Shown in pieces: positions 32,140 through 44,132 of a stretch of DNA of 64,000 bases. Position 1 is the stretch's first letter. Each line of letters begins with the position of its first letter. Source of the stretch: Oscillospiraceae bacterium. Its GTDB lineage: Bacteria; Bacillota; Clostridia; Oscillospirales; Ruminococcaceae. The translations under genes and the position numbers were made by a program. The DNA is taken from positions 62,001 through 126,000 of the forward strand of contig JAGBCL010000109.1 in NCBI GenBank assembly GCA_018110825.1. Direction: 5' to 3'. The notes beneath the pieces were generated by a model. That model was not told where the DNA came from. It did no database searches and saw only the letters and a list, made by a program, of their open reading frames with translations.

Positions 32140-34254
32140 ATGGCAAAGAAAAAATTAGCTGTCATAACTGCAAGAGCTGATGACACGGAACAAAAGGAGA
32201 TACTTTGCGGAATTGCTGAAGCTGCTTTTTCAGCAAATGCAGATATTGCTGTTTATTCCAATATCTATAACCATATTACCGACGACGAACAACTCAGGTT
32301 TGAGAATATAATCTATAATCTTTTTGACCCTGACGATTTTGACGGTGTAATAATTACAACTGAGGCTTTTATGGATATCAATATTCTTGATAATGTTATT
32401 GACAAGCTGAAAAAATCACAGCTTCCAACCATAACGGTCGGTAAGGAAATTGATGGCTTTGAATGTATTTTGTCTGATGATGCCGATGATATGGAAAAGA
32501 TAACAGAACATCTTATTACTGCTCACGACTTTACTGACATTGATATTCTTACAGGAAACAGCAACAATCCTGTGTCACACATCAGAGTTGAAGGCTGCAG
32601 AAGAGCTTTTCAGAATCACGGTATTAATTTCAATGAATCCAAAGTACATTACGGCAGTTTCTGGAATGATTCGGGTGATACTCTTGCACATCGTTATATC
32701 AATGGCGAGCTTCCGATTCCTCAAGCTGTAATATGCACCAACGATTACATGGCTTACGGTTTATGCGACGCACTTACGACTGCAGGTATAGCTATTCCCG
32801 AAAAAGTAACAATTACAGGATATGATTACACGGGTGGAAGAATTTATCATTATCCTGTTCTTACCACAATGCACAGAAACAGGCGCAAGATGGGAATTGA
32901 TGCTGTAAACAAACTATTCAAATGTTTTTATCCATCAAAAAGCACTGACAGATTTGTATACGGAAACACCTGCTTTTGCGGGACTGACCGTATCCAGCTT
33001 GCTGAGGAAATGAAATCAGAAAGAATTAATCAATATCATACAATAATGAGCAGCGTTGCTCAATTTTCAAGCCGCCTTACATTGTGTCAGACTATTGCGG
33101 AGTATACTGCCGTGCTTAGTGAATTTTCTTATCTTATTCATGGTGCAGAAAGGCTTTATCTTTGCCTTGATGCATTATGGAATAATGCTGAACATGAATG
33201 TGAGGAATTTATCTGCCACGAAATAAGCAGAACACCAAATAACACTGCACCCAGAAAACTTGGCAAAAACGAGCTGGTTACGTCCTTGTTTGACATATAT
33301 GACAAACCTATGCTTAACTATTTGATTCCTGTTCATTTCCAGACAAGGCTGTTCGGATATATTGTGCTATCATACAATTATCCTGAAAGCTATGATTTCA
33401 GCTTCCGTGACTGGCTTAAAACTGCCGCAAATGCACTTGAAATCCTGAGAATGAAAAATGACATTCACTATCTTTCCAAATGTCAGCGTGCATCACTGCT
33501 TTACGACTCACTTACCGGCTTTTACAATCTTCGTGAGTTCAGTGAAATACTTGATGAAATCACCGAAAACAGTTTCTTGTATGCAATAAAAATGAATTTT
33601 ATTAATGACGGGGAACACATTTATGGAGAACACTACAGAAGCGATATAATTTCCACTGCCGCAGATGCGATAAAAAAAGCTTGCACAAGACACGAAATAT
33701 GCTGCCGTGCAGATGATGATACTTTCATTATTTTATGTAAATCCGATACTGAAATTTTTTCAGACAAAATTAAAGTAATGCTTGATAATGAGATATACGA
33801 AAGATACGATGAACGTCAGGTTATGATAAGCTGTACTTTTACTGATAATCGTGATATTAAAAAATTATGTGCCGATATTAATTACAAATCGCAACTTGAT
33901 ATTGCAAAGCTTAATAAAAGAAAGGAATTGCCGCATTACAACGAACTTCTTGACATACGGATTTCAATTATGACAGAACCTCATAAAGCACCTGAACTTA
34001 ATGAAGCAAGCCGCAGACTATGCGTAAGTGAGGGGTACTTCCGTTCAGTATACAAGAAATGCTTTGGTGTAAGCTATAATCAGGACTGCATAAATGCAAG
34101 GATAAGCAAGGCTTGTTATCTTTTATGCACAACTGCTATGAGTATATATTCAATTGCTCTGAAATGCGGTTATGGTGATGAAAAATATTTTTCACGGCAA
34201 TTCAGACAGATAACCGATTGCTCTCCTATACAATATAGGAATAAGTACTGCTGA
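32140..34254 (+). CDS. Composite regulator: sugar-sensor domain, degenerate GGDEF, AraC DNA-binding domain
   Basis: 704 residues, no membrane spans, cytosolic. Residues 1-270 are a LacI/GalR-type periplasmic-binding-like sensor (KLAVITARADD, VEGCRRAFQNHGI, AVICTNDYMAYGL, VTITGYDYTG). A middle part of ~180 residues is uncharacterised. From ~452, DSLTGFYNLREF begins a GGDEF-like domain whose signature is RADDDTF instead of GGDEF, so cyclase activity is unlikely. Residues ~606-704 are an AraC double helix-turn-helix (LNEASRRLCVSEGYFRSVYKKCFG, YSIALKCGYGDEKYFSRQF). ATG at 32140 has AAAGGCGGTG upstream; a 76-codon upstream extension overlaps the promoter. Divergent from GH43/GH5_4, its probable target. 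Confidence 0.85.
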   Translation: MAKKKLAVITARADDTEQKEILCGIAEAAFSANADIAVYSNIYNHITDDEQLRFENIIYNLFDPDDFDGVIITTEAFMDINILDNVIDKLKKSQLPTITVGKEIDGFECILSDDADDMEKITEHLITAHDFTDIDILTGNSNNPVSHIRVEGCRRAFQNHGINFNESKVHYGSFWNDSGDTLAHRYINGELPIPQAVICTNDYMAYGLCDALTTAGIAIPEKVTITGYDYTGGRIYHYPVLTTMHRNRRKMGIDAVNKLFKCFYPSKSTDRFVYGNTCFCGTDRIQLAEEMKSERINQYHTIMSSVAQFSSRLTLCQTIAEYTAVLSEFSYLIHGAERLYLCLDALWNNAEHECEEFICHEISRTPNNTAPRKLGKNELVTSLFDIYDKPMLNYLIPVHFQTRLFGYIVLSYNYPESYDFSFRDWLKTAANALEILRMKNDIHYLSKCQRASLLYDSLTGFYNLREFSEILDEITENSFLYAIKMNFINDGEHIYGEHYRSDIISTAADAIKKACTRHEICCRADDDTFIILCKSDTEIFSDKIKVMLDNEIYERYDERQVMISCTFTDNRDIKKLCADINYKSQLDIAKLNKRKELPHYNELLDIRISIMTEPHKAPELNEASRRLCVSEGYFRSVYKKCFGVSYNQDCINARISKACYLLCTTAMSIYSIALKCGYGDEKYFSRQFRQITDCSPIQYRNKYC

Positions 34255-34274
34255 ACTTATACGTATGTATACAA

Positions 34275-35081
34275 CTAACCTTTTCTGAACTGCGTAGGCG
34301 TCATTCCCTCATATCTTCTGAACAATTTACAAAAATAACTTCCGGTACAGAATCCGGTTTCTTCCGCAATTTCTTCAACTGACAAATCAGTATCGGTAAG
34401 CAGTTCCTTGGCTGCCTGAATACGGCATTTTGCGGCATATTCCATCGGACGGGAATTAAGAGCTGAACGGAACAGTCTGCATAAATGCTGCTTCGACACT
34501 CCTGATACTTCGCAAAGCTGCTCCATAGTTATTTCTTCGGTATAGTTGGCATTTATATAGTCAATTGCTCTGATAACCGCTGAATTTGCTGTTACCGCTG
34601 TTCCCGACTCTGTTACAAGGCGATGAAACTCAATGAGAAAATCGTACAAATATCCCGATGCACGATAATTTCCGTAAATTCTGTCGCCCATAAGTGCATC
34701 GTGCATTTTTCTGAAATGATGCTCAAGCATTTTCATATCACCCAGTTCAAAAAAGCTGAGGCTATTCAATCCGAAATGCGATAACAGCTCATTGAGTGCC
34801 TTTCCTGACGGCACTATCCAATGAATATCCCATACATCTTCGTTGGGATAATATTCGTGCGGACAGCCTGCAGGAATAAAAACCGCAGTATGCGCTGTGA
34901 TTATATGCTTTTGATTTTCATATAAAAATGTTCCGCTTCCCCTGGTGCAGTAAAGTATCTGAGGATAGCTGTAACCTTCTTCTCTTACGATATGCGGTTG
35001 TACATCGTGGAGACCCATATTTACAAGATAAATCGGCAGACTGCTTTCAGTACTGATAATAGGAAAATCATAGAAATGCAT
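34275..35081 (-). CDS. AraC-family regulator with cupin sensor
   Basis: 268 residues. Residues 1-100 form an AraC-type cupin (YPQILYCTRGSGTF, AVFIPAGCPHEYYP, WDIHWIVPSG), the last ~100 the double helix-turn-helix (ITMEQLCEVSGVSKQHLCRLFRS, VEEIAEETGFCTGSYFCKLF, GMTPTQFRKG). It is paralogous to the regulator at 56280-57116. It is divergent from the GH2 gene with physically overlapping promoters, so it probably controls that enzyme and itself. GGAGAG precedes the ATG. Confidence 0.88.
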   Translation of the reverse strand: MHFYDFPIISTESSLPIYLVNMGLHDVQPHIVREEGYSYPQILYCTRGSGTFLYENQKHIITAHTAVFIPAGCPHEYYPNEDVWDIHWIVPSGKALNELLSHFGLNSLSFFELGDMKMLEHHFRKMHDALMGDRIYGNYRASGYLYDFLIEFHRLVTESGTAVTANSAVIRAIDYINANYTEEITMEQLCEVSGVSKQHLCRLFRSALNSRPMEYAAKCRIQAAKELLTDTDLSVEEIAEETGFCTGSYFCKLFRRYEGMTPTQFRKG

Positions 35082-35128
35082 ATTTTTCTCTCCATGTTCA
35101 TATTGTTATATTTTAATAATATCATTTA

Positions 35129-38174
<3,046 letters not shown>

Positions 38175-38247
38175 ATATCCAAGTAAAAATATTGCGTATT
38201 GTCTTCATTGATGAGATTCATCAGGCTTGAAGCTCCACAATATTCTA

Positions 38248-38297
38248 TTGACATATTTAACTGATTAAGTTATAATTATATTGACTTAAACGTTTTA
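38248..38297 (+). promoter_or_regulatory. LacI-regulator promoter and candidate autoregulatory operator
   Basis: TTGACA (38248-38253), 17 bases, TATAAT (38271-38276). Downstream, TTAAACGTTTTA (38286-38297) is a near-palindrome centred on CG, the usual LacI/GalR site form. Confidence 0.7.
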
Positions 38298-38323
38298 TTT
38301 TTTATAGTGGAAGGATACTCAAT

Positions 38324-39331
38324 ATGGCAAGGAAACAAGTCACTTTAAGTGATATAGCCGAGGTTTGCGGTACAAGTAATGTTACCGTTTCAAAAGCCCT
38401 TAGCGGGAAAGATGGCGTAGGCGACGAGCTGCGTGAAAAAATTAAATCAGTTGCCCGTGAAATGGGATATATCCCTGCTGCTAAATATATTCCGTCCGAA
38501 AATATTGGCAATATAGGTGTAATTATTCCTGAAAAATTTCTTACTCCCGTCGGTACATTCTATTCAGCATTGTCAAATCGTATTATGAAACGTCTGAAGC
38601 AGGATAATATCAGCTGTATTCAGGAAAATATCAGCGAAGACGAGGAAGCTTCTCTTATTCTGCCAAACATTCTTGCAAACGGTAAAATTGCGGGACTTAT
38701 TTCACTTGGACAGGTTTCTCCCGAATATCTGAAAATGATTATGCAGAAAACAAATAATCTTGTTCTTCTGGATTACTATATCCCAGGAATTGACGTTGAC
38801 TGCGTTATTTCAAATGGAATTTCCGGTGCATACCGTATTACAAATCATCTCATAGAAAACGGACACAAAGATATCGGATTTATCGGAACAAGACTTGCTA
38901 CTTCAAGTATTTTTGACCGTTTCACAGGTTTTGCAAGAGCTATGCTTGAGCATAGTCTTCCTATCCGTGAAGAATGGATAATCAACGACCGTAAAAATGA
39001 TAATATGGATTTCGGTGAAATGGATTTTCCGCAAACAATGCCTACTGCATTTGTCTGCAACTGTGACGAAATTGCTTTTGCGGCAATAAGGAAGCTTAAA
39101 AGTCTGGGTTACTCCGTACCTGATGATATTTCTGTTGTAGGCTATGATAACTTCCTCATTTCTGAAATAGCCGAACCTCAGATTACAACAATCAGTGTAG
39201 ATGCCACGGAAATTGCCGACACTGCTGTTTCAATGCTTATTGACAGAATTAACAATCCGTTGAAAAAATCTGAAATACGCAGCATCAGCGGAAATCTTGA
39301 AATCAAGAATTCAGTTAAAAATATTTGCTGA
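38324..39331 (+). CDS. LacI-family transcriptional regulator
   Basis: 335 residues. The N-terminal helix-turn-helix and hinge are clear (VTLSDIAEVCGTSNVTVSKALSG, VAREMGY), followed by the sugar-binding sensor (GVIIPEKFL, GHKDIGFIGTRLA, TAFVCNCDEIAFAAIRKLKSLG, SVVGYDNF, TTISVDATEIA). It is convergent with the ABC importer operon 39380-43366 and has a CG-centred palindrome in its own promoter region. A cre/LacI-type site also lies upstream of the importer (43566-43579), so that operon is a likely target, as an inference. Confidence 0.88.
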   Translation: MARKQVTLSDIAEVCGTSNVTVSKALSGKDGVGDELREKIKSVAREMGYIPAAKYIPSENIGNIGVIIPEKFLTPVGTFYSALSNRIMKRLKQDNISCIQENISEDEEASLILPNILANGKIAGLISLGQVSPEYLKMIMQKTNNLVLLDYYIPGIDVDCVISNGISGAYRITNHLIENGHKDIGFIGTRLATSSIFDRFTGFARAMLEHSLPIREEWIINDRKNDNMDFGEMDFPQTMPTAFVCNCDEIAFAAIRKLKSLGYSVPDDISVVGYDNFLISEIAEPQITTISVDATEIADTAVSMLIDRINNPLKKSEIRSISGNLEIKNSVKNIC

Positions 39332-39334
39332 CAA

Positions 39335-39368
39335 AAACGCACCGCCGTTCTATGAACAGTGGTGCGTT
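39335..39368. terminator. Shared terminator between LacI gene and ABC operon
   Basis: AAACGCACC..GTTC / GAAC..GGTGCGTTT stem with a small bulge; ends both converging units. Confidence 0.75.
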
Positions 39369-39379
39369 TCTATATTAAT

Positions 39380-40027
39380 TCATATCATTTTCAGCATTTC
39401 TTCTCCGAAATACTCCTTCTCTTCATCAGTCAGTTCCTTTTTCAGGTTCTTGAAGCCAAGTATACCGAGAAATGCAACCGTTTCCACAAGCAGCACAACT
39501 ATTGTACCAATCAGCAGGAAAACACCCATCAGTTTTACACTGAACAATGTTGTAATCAGAAGCATTGCTACCCACACAAGAAGGAAAAAATGCACACGAT
39601 AAAACATTGCAATAAGAACATCTGTCACTGTAGGTTTTGAACTGTAAAAAATATGATAGGTTACAATATAAACAATCAATGTAAGTATAAATGAGATGCA
39701 CCCCACCATAAGATACATAAGGAAATTCATACCTACTTTTTCTGCTGCATACATTCCCGCAAGCTGAATAATTATAATCAATTGCAGAGGAAAATATCTC
39801 ATCATTCCGATTTCAGAAACAAGTCCTTTGAAAAATCTTTTAATAAGTCCGTCATATACGTCATAACGTTTGTATATTACATCCTTGCCGACAGCAAATG
39901 CTGATGTCAATGCAGGAATCAATAATATTCCCATTGACAAAATCACTGTACCGAAACATACAAGACTCAACACAACAATAAGGTGTATTGCTGACATTAT
40001 AGCTGTAAGGGTAAATTTATTTTTCAT
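39380..40027 (-). CDS. YesL-like DUF624 membrane protein
   Basis: 215 residues with about five hydrophobic spans. The GILLIPALTSAF and later RFFKGLVSEIG segments, with a short acidic C-terminus, fit the DUF624/YesL family that is routinely encoded with carbohydrate ABC permeases in Firmicutes. Role unknown; a sensor or accessory membrane subunit has been supposed. Last gene of the importer operon, 98 bases after the second permease with a hairpin in the gap (40056-40085). Confidence 0.75.
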   Translation of the reverse strand: MKNKFTLTAIMSAIHLIVVLSLVCFGTVILSMGILLIPALTSAFAVGKDVIYKRYDVYDGLIKRFFKGLVSEIGMMRYFPLQLIIIIQLAGMYAAEKVGMNFLMYLMVGCISFILTLIVYIVTYHIFYSSKPTVTDVLIAMFYRVHFFLLVWVAMLLITTLFSVKLMGVFLLIGTIVVLLVETVAFLGILGFKNLKKELTDEEKEYFGEEMLKMI

Positions 40028-40055
40028 CAGGACTGCCTCCTATTCAATAATGCCA

Positions 40056-40085
40056 AGAGCAAAACCCATAACTGAGTTTTGCTCT
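40056..40085 (-). other. Intra-operon hairpin before the YesL-like gene
   Basis: AGAGCAAAAC and GTTTTGCTCT, perfect 10-bp stem with no T run on the minus strand, so more likely an mRNA processing or stability element than a terminator. Confidence 0.6.
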
Positions 40086-40125
40086 AAGCACGTAAGCATT
40101 TATTTTAGGAAGATTACTAGCAAAA

Positions 40126-40995
40126 TTACATTTTAACAGAACCTGCGAGTCCGTTATAAATATATTTCTGTAAGAATATAAATACAATCATAATCGGAAT
40201 CATACCGATGATAATTGCTGCGGCAACAATCTCAAACGGTGTTGCCATTGAACCGAAGAACTTATAAAGTGCAACGGTAAATGTCTGAACATCACGGTTC
40301 AGATAGAGATTAGGAATGTAGAAGTCGTTGTAAAGACCGATACCGTTAATGATAATCAGCGTTGTACATGCAGGCTTCATAAGCGGAAATACGATTGTTA
40401 CAAATGTACGGAAATATCCTGCGCCGTCAATAAGTGCCGCTTCGTCAATTTCCCTGGAAATACTTTCAAGCTGATTGAGCATAATGTATATACCTACAAT
40501 TCCTACGCCTGAATAAAGCAGAACAACGCTCCACATTGTATTGATGAGCTTTACAGCATACATCATTCTGAAAACAAGAGTCTGTGTTGCAACAATCGGA
40601 ATGAACATTGTGAGTGTAAAGAGTGTCTTTACAATCTTCTTACCCATAAATTCAAATCGTCCGAGAACGTATGCAACCATTGCTGTCAGAGTAACCTGAA
40701 TTGCAAGGGAAATTGTCAGGATGATAGCTGTGTTGAGGAACGCCTTACCAAGCTTACCAACATCAAGAGCATACTTGAAGTTGTAGAAATTTAAAAAGCT
40801 TTTAGGTGCTTCAAGTACGCTTGTGCTTGAATATTCAGCACCTGTCTTGAATGCCATGAAAATCAGCGGAATAAGCGGAATAATTACAAACAGACTTGCA
40901 AAAACCAGAAAAACATAACGCACAATTTTATACAAAAGCGATTCTCTTGCCATGTAGCTGAAATCCGCTTCTTTTTTTCTTTTGAATATGCTCAT
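40126..40995 (-). CDS. Carbohydrate ABC permease, MalG type
   Basis: 289 residues, six spans. The cytoplasmic EAA loop is ISREIDEAALIDGAGYFRTFVTIVFPLMKP, shown here as the segments EIDEAALIDGAG and FPLMKP, which contacts the ATPase. C-terminal LQKYIYNGLAGSVK is the typical MalG-type end. It imports an oligosaccharide together with the adjacent permease and binding protein. Its start is 1 base after the stop of the upstream permease, so they are translationally coupled. No ATPase gene is in the operon. Confidence 0.88.
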   Translation of the reverse strand: MSIFKRKKEADFSYMARESLLYKIVRYVFLVFASLFVIIPLIPLIFMAFKTGAEYSSTSVLEAPKSFLNFYNFKYALDVGKLGKAFLNTAIILTISLAIQVTLTAMVAYVLGRFEFMGKKIVKTLFTLTMFIPIVATQTLVFRMMYAVKLINTMWSVVLLYSGVGIVGIYIMLNQLESISREIDEAALIDGAGYFRTFVTIVFPLMKPACTTLIIINGIGLYNDFYIPNLYLNRDVQTFTVALYKFFGSMATPFEIVAAAIIIGMIPIMIVFIFLQKYIYNGLAGSVKM

Positions 40996-40996
40996 G

Positions 40997-41848
40997 TCAA
41001 TCCTCCTTTACAAGCAGCTTCTGAAGACCGACAACTATAAGCACGATAACGAATACCATTACCGAAAGAGCAGCTGCAAAGCCGACTCTGTTTTCGGACA
41101 TACTCTGCTGAATCATAATAACAGGTGTACCTGTGCCGTTGCTTCCGTTGAGCATGATATACGGGATTTCAAATACCTGAATTGAACCGGAAACACTGAG
41201 AAGGATATTGATAAAAAGAACCTTCTTAATGGACGGAATTGAAATATATCTGATTTCCTGCATCTTTGTACAGCCGTCAAGTGTTGCAGCTTCATAAAGT
41301 TCAGTAGGAATAGACTGGAGTGCACCGAAGAACATGATAAAGTTCATTCCGTAGTATCTCCAGATACTGATTGAAGCAACCGCTGGGTTTACAAGCTCAA
41401 GGTCCTGGAGCCATTTGTGTTGGAGTGCGTCAAGGCCTATAGAGCCGAGGATTGTGTTGAGTGTACCCTCACCATTGAAGAAAATGATGAAGATTGTTGA
41501 AATAATTACACCGTTGAGAAGATATGGTATAATAAGAATTCCCTTGAAAATATTGAGTCCCTTGAATTTACCGTTTACGATAACTGCGAGGAAAAATGCG
41601 AAAATAAGCTGCGGAATTGCCGCAAGGAAATACCAGAAACAATTCTTGAACATTGAAATATATTCTGGATTTGTAAACAGCTTGCGGTAGTTTCTGATTC
41701 CTATAAACTCAATTTCTCCGAAGCCCTTCCAGTTGGTAAAGCTAAGTACAAAGTTGCCGATAATCGGCACGTAGGAAAAAATAATCAGATGAATAAGCGG
41801 TAACGCAAGAAACAGAATTATAAACAAAGATCTGCTTTTACTTTTCAT
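40997..41848 (-). CDS. Carbohydrate ABC permease, MalF/UgpA type
   Basis: 283 residues, six spans, with the EAA loop PTELYEAATLDGCTKMQ and following SIPSIKK. N-terminal SFTNWKGFGE and the SLSVMVFVIV end fit the UgpA/LacF-type inner-membrane subunit. First permease of the importer, 72 bases after the binding-protein gene across a hairpin (41873-41899). AGGTGAGGTT is the ribosome site. Confidence 0.88.
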   Translation of the reverse strand: MKSKSRSLFIILFLALPLIHLIIFSYVPIIGNFVLSFTNWKGFGEIEFIGIRNYRKLFTNPEYISMFKNCFWYFLAAIPQLIFAFFLAVIVNGKFKGLNIFKGILIIPYLLNGVIISTIFIIFFNGEGTLNTILGSIGLDALQHKWLQDLELVNPAVASISIWRYYGMNFIMFFGALQSIPTELYEAATLDGCTKMQEIRYISIPSIKKVLFINILLSVSGSIQVFEIPYIMLNGSNGTGTPVIMIQQSMSENRVGFAAALSVMVFVIVLIVVGLQKLLVKED

Positions 41849-41872
41849 ATAACCTCACCTTTAAGTTACAGT

Positions 41873-41899
41873 ATTGGGCGGTACATAATACCGCCCAAT
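41873..41899 (-). other. Hairpin between binding protein and permease genes
   Basis: ATTGGGCGGTA and TACCGCCCAAT, perfect 11-bp stem without a T run. Such hairpins after binding-protein genes protect the upstream mRNA and lower permease output (as between malE and malF). Confidence 0.7.
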
Positions 41900-41920
41900 C
41901 ATCACATTATTAGCTATTGA

Positions 41921-43366
41921 TTAGAGAGTATCATCCCAAGCAACGCCAAGATCTTCTCTTGCCTGAACATATGCCTTGTTCTGTGCATCAACCTGAGCAT
42001 CATATGCTGCCCAGTCAGCTTCCTTAGTTACGTCGATAACGTCATAGAGATTACCAACATACTTAACGTCAGCAAGAAGGCTTGCTTCTGTAAGAACAGC
42101 TTCATTGTTCATAGAGTTTTCGTTTGTTGCGTAAGCGAAGAGAACCTTACATGTGCCAGCTTCTACAGCGTCGTCGATAAGCTTGTAAAGGTCAGGAACG
42201 ATTGGTGTAACACCCTTCTTCATTGCGATATAACCGCTGTCAGCAAGGTACTGAGCATCTTCGGAGATATATTCGATAAAGAGTCTTGCAGCATCCTTGT
42301 TGTCAGAACCCTTGTTGATTGCATAACTGTCAGCAGCGGAAGCCATTACATACTGACCGTTGCCGAAGTCAGGAGCAGGAGCAAACTTGATTACGGATGG
42401 ATCTGTTCCCTCTGGAACACGGCCCTGAATCTGTGGAACTACCCATGCACCGAAGAGCATCATACCAGCCTTACCGTTACCTACAACGTCCATAGCTACA
42501 CCGAAGTCTGTGTAGATATCAGCTTCAAAGAAGCCTCTGGATTTCCAGTCTGTGTACATCTTGATTGTCTTACCCATTGGTTCGCTTTCGCTGAATGGTG
42601 TGTCACTCTTGAGCATACTCTGGTAAGCATCATTTCTGCCTGCTACATAGTTAGCGAAATCATTGATTGTGGAAAGAGGCCAGTTTTCAACTCTGTGCAT
42701 TGCAATTGGGTCAATGCCAGCTTCTCTGAGCTTTGTGCAAAGATCTTCGAATTCAGCCTGTGTTGTTGGAATAGAATCGTAACCAACGCTCTTGATTGTT
42801 TCTTCGTTATAAACTACAGCGTTGTTATATGTCTTTGCAGGCATAAGAGCGTAGATGTATGTACCGTCATTGTACATTGTTTCAGCGTAGTCACCGTAAA
42901 GTGCCTTAGCTTCATCAATTGTGCAGTATGGTTCAGCATACTGCTGCCATTCTTCGATGCTCCAGTTAGGAGATGTGTAGATATCGATGGATGGGTCAGC
43001 TGTCTGGAGAAGAGGACGGATATCATCTTCTGTGGAGTTAACCTGGAGGTCAACGTGAATGCCGTACTCGCCTTCAAACTTTTCAGCAAGATGCTTCAGA
43101 TAAGCGTAGGATTCATCACGGTATGTATTACCGTCAGCATCCTTCTTTTCTTCACCGAGAACTCTGTTACCACCGTGTGTGTAAAGAGTAATGGAAGTAC
43201 CCTTGAGAGCTTCTGTGTCGATGTCAGCAATAGACTTGAGAATCTTGCCGTCAGGAGCTGGTGCACCGCCATTGCCTGCAGCACCGCCTTCTTCGCTACA
43301 ACCAGCAAACATTGTTGCAGTCATAGCAAGACAGATTGCAGCAGAAAGAATCTTTTTTACCTTCAT
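41921..43366 (-). CDS. Sugar ABC transporter substrate-binding lipoprotein
   Basis: 481 residues. Lipoprotein signal with lipobox FAGC near residue 22, Gly/Ala-rich linker, then family 1 solute-binding domain (SITLYTHGGNR, FEGEYGIHVDLQVNS, YNNAVVYNEETIKSVGYDSIP, GKAGMMLFGAWVVPQIQG). It captures an oligosaccharide for the following permeases. GGGAGG lies 10 bases before the ATG. First gene of a four-gene operon under the promoter near 43454-43482 and a perfect cre-type site at 43566-43579. Confidence 0.9.
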   Translation of the reverse strand: MKVKKILSAAICLAMTATMFAGCSEEGGAAGNGGAPAPDGKILKSIADIDTEALKGTSITLYTHGGNRVLGEEKKDADGNTYRDESYAYLKHLAEKFEGEYGIHVDLQVNSTEDDIRPLLQTADPSIDIYTSPNWSIEEWQQYAEPYCTIDEAKALYGDYAETMYNDGTYIYALMPAKTYNNAVVYNEETIKSVGYDSIPTTQAEFEDLCTKLREAGIDPIAMHRVENWPLSTINDFANYVAGRNDAYQSMLKSDTPFSESEPMGKTIKMYTDWKSRGFFEADIYTDFGVAMDVVGNGKAGMMLFGAWVVPQIQGRVPEGTDPSVIKFAPAPDFGNGQYVMASAADSYAINKGSDNKDAARLFIEYISEDAQYLADSGYIAMKKGVTPIVPDLYKLIDDAVEAGTCKVLFAYATNENSMNNEAVLTEASLLADVKYVGNLYDVIDVTKEADWAAYDAQVDAQNKAYVQAREDLGVAWDDTL

Positions 43367-43425
43367 AATAAATTTCCTCCCTTAAAATTGCAAGCTTAAC
43401 ACCTTGCATTTCACATAAATCAAGT

Positions 43426-43440
43426 AAGTAAAGTTTACTT
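43426..43440. promoter_or_regulatory. 15-base palindrome upstream of the importer operon
   Basis: AAGTAAA-G-TTTACTT, perfect 7-base arms, 60 bases upstream of the binding-protein start and just downstream of its promoter: a repressor-site position. Confidence 0.6.
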
Positions 43441-43453
43441 CACCTTGTTAACA

Positions 43454-43482
43454 ATTAAACTATAACTTAACAAAATAATCAA
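43454..43482 (-). promoter_or_regulatory. Probable promoter of the ABC importer operon
   Basis: Minus strand: TTGATT (43482-43477), 17 bases, TTTAAT (43459-43454). Moderate match. Confidence 0.5.
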
Positions 43483-43565
43483 GAGTTTTTAGCTAACTTA
43501 TTAAGTATTTCTCTTTATTCTATAAACTTGTCGCAAAAATATAGCTAATATGCACAAAAACTCGT

Positions 43566-43579
43566 TGTAAACGTTATCA
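43566..43579. promoter_or_regulatory. cre site (carbon catabolite control)
   Basis: TGTAAACGTTATCA matches the cre consensus TGWAANCGNTNWCA at every defined position. It lies about 85-100 bases upstream of the importer promoter, where CcpA or the nearby LacI protein could bind. Confidence 0.65.
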
Positions 43580-43754
43580 CATATAAACAACCTGCTTTAT
43601 ATATCCACAAATTTCATACTTATTCATAAAATTCATCTGCATTACATTTTATTATTTTTAAGTTACACAAGTTAATAATTGCTTTATCTTTAATTAAATC
43701 ACAGCTTTTTTGCACCAATTATTTATTAAAATATAACAACATAAATTTGCATAA

Positions 43755-43786
43755 AAAAACCGCAGATATACCAATCTGCGGTTTTT
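43755..43786. terminator. Orphan terminator hairpin
   Basis: AAAAACCGCAGAT and ATCTGCGGTTTTT, perfect 13-bp stem, usable in both directions. No intact gene precedes it on either strand, which fits loss of a gene here. Confidence 0.8.
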
Positions 43787-43861
43787 AATGAATTAATTTT
43801 GCAATCAGTTCAGCATAAATCTGAATTCTGACTCTCACTTTATCAAGAATACTAACCAGTA

Positions 43862-44092
43862 TTGTTTAATATACAGTTAGGCAGCAACATTTTCAACATC
43901 CTTTTCGTAATAGGTGTTTCTGCACTTATTGTTCCTGTCCCTTTTGCAAGCAACTTCGTCTTTGATACAATTGTGGCAATAATCGCTGCAGTTATGCTTC
44001 TCCTGTGCTGTCTTAAAACACAGTCTCTCAAGCGTTGGGCAGGTATACTTATGCTTATCAGCTATGCTGTGTATTTTGTAATGATTCTCTGA
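43862..44092 (+). pseudogene. C-terminal remnant of a Na+/Ca2+ antiporter (CaCA family)
   Basis: An open stretch encoding GSNIFNILFVIGVSALI, the alpha-2 repeat signature of calcium/sodium antiporters, then FDTIVAIIAAVMLLL and a final span ending in SYAVYFVMIL. A full antiporter is about 310-330 residues with an alpha-1 repeat; only the last ~70 residues are present and the sequence upstream (43787-43861) shows no continuation or start with a ribosome site. It is read as a decayed gene, not a functional small protein. Confidence 0.7.
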
Positions 44093-44132
44093 TAAAATCA
44101 GGAATTGTTACTGACAAGCAATTATTTTTCAT

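Noticed and set aside
31980-32186. 69-codon N-terminal extension of the GH43 frame
   Set aside because: It runs through the GH43 promoter and the divergent regulator promoter; the ATG at 31979 has GAGGTG.
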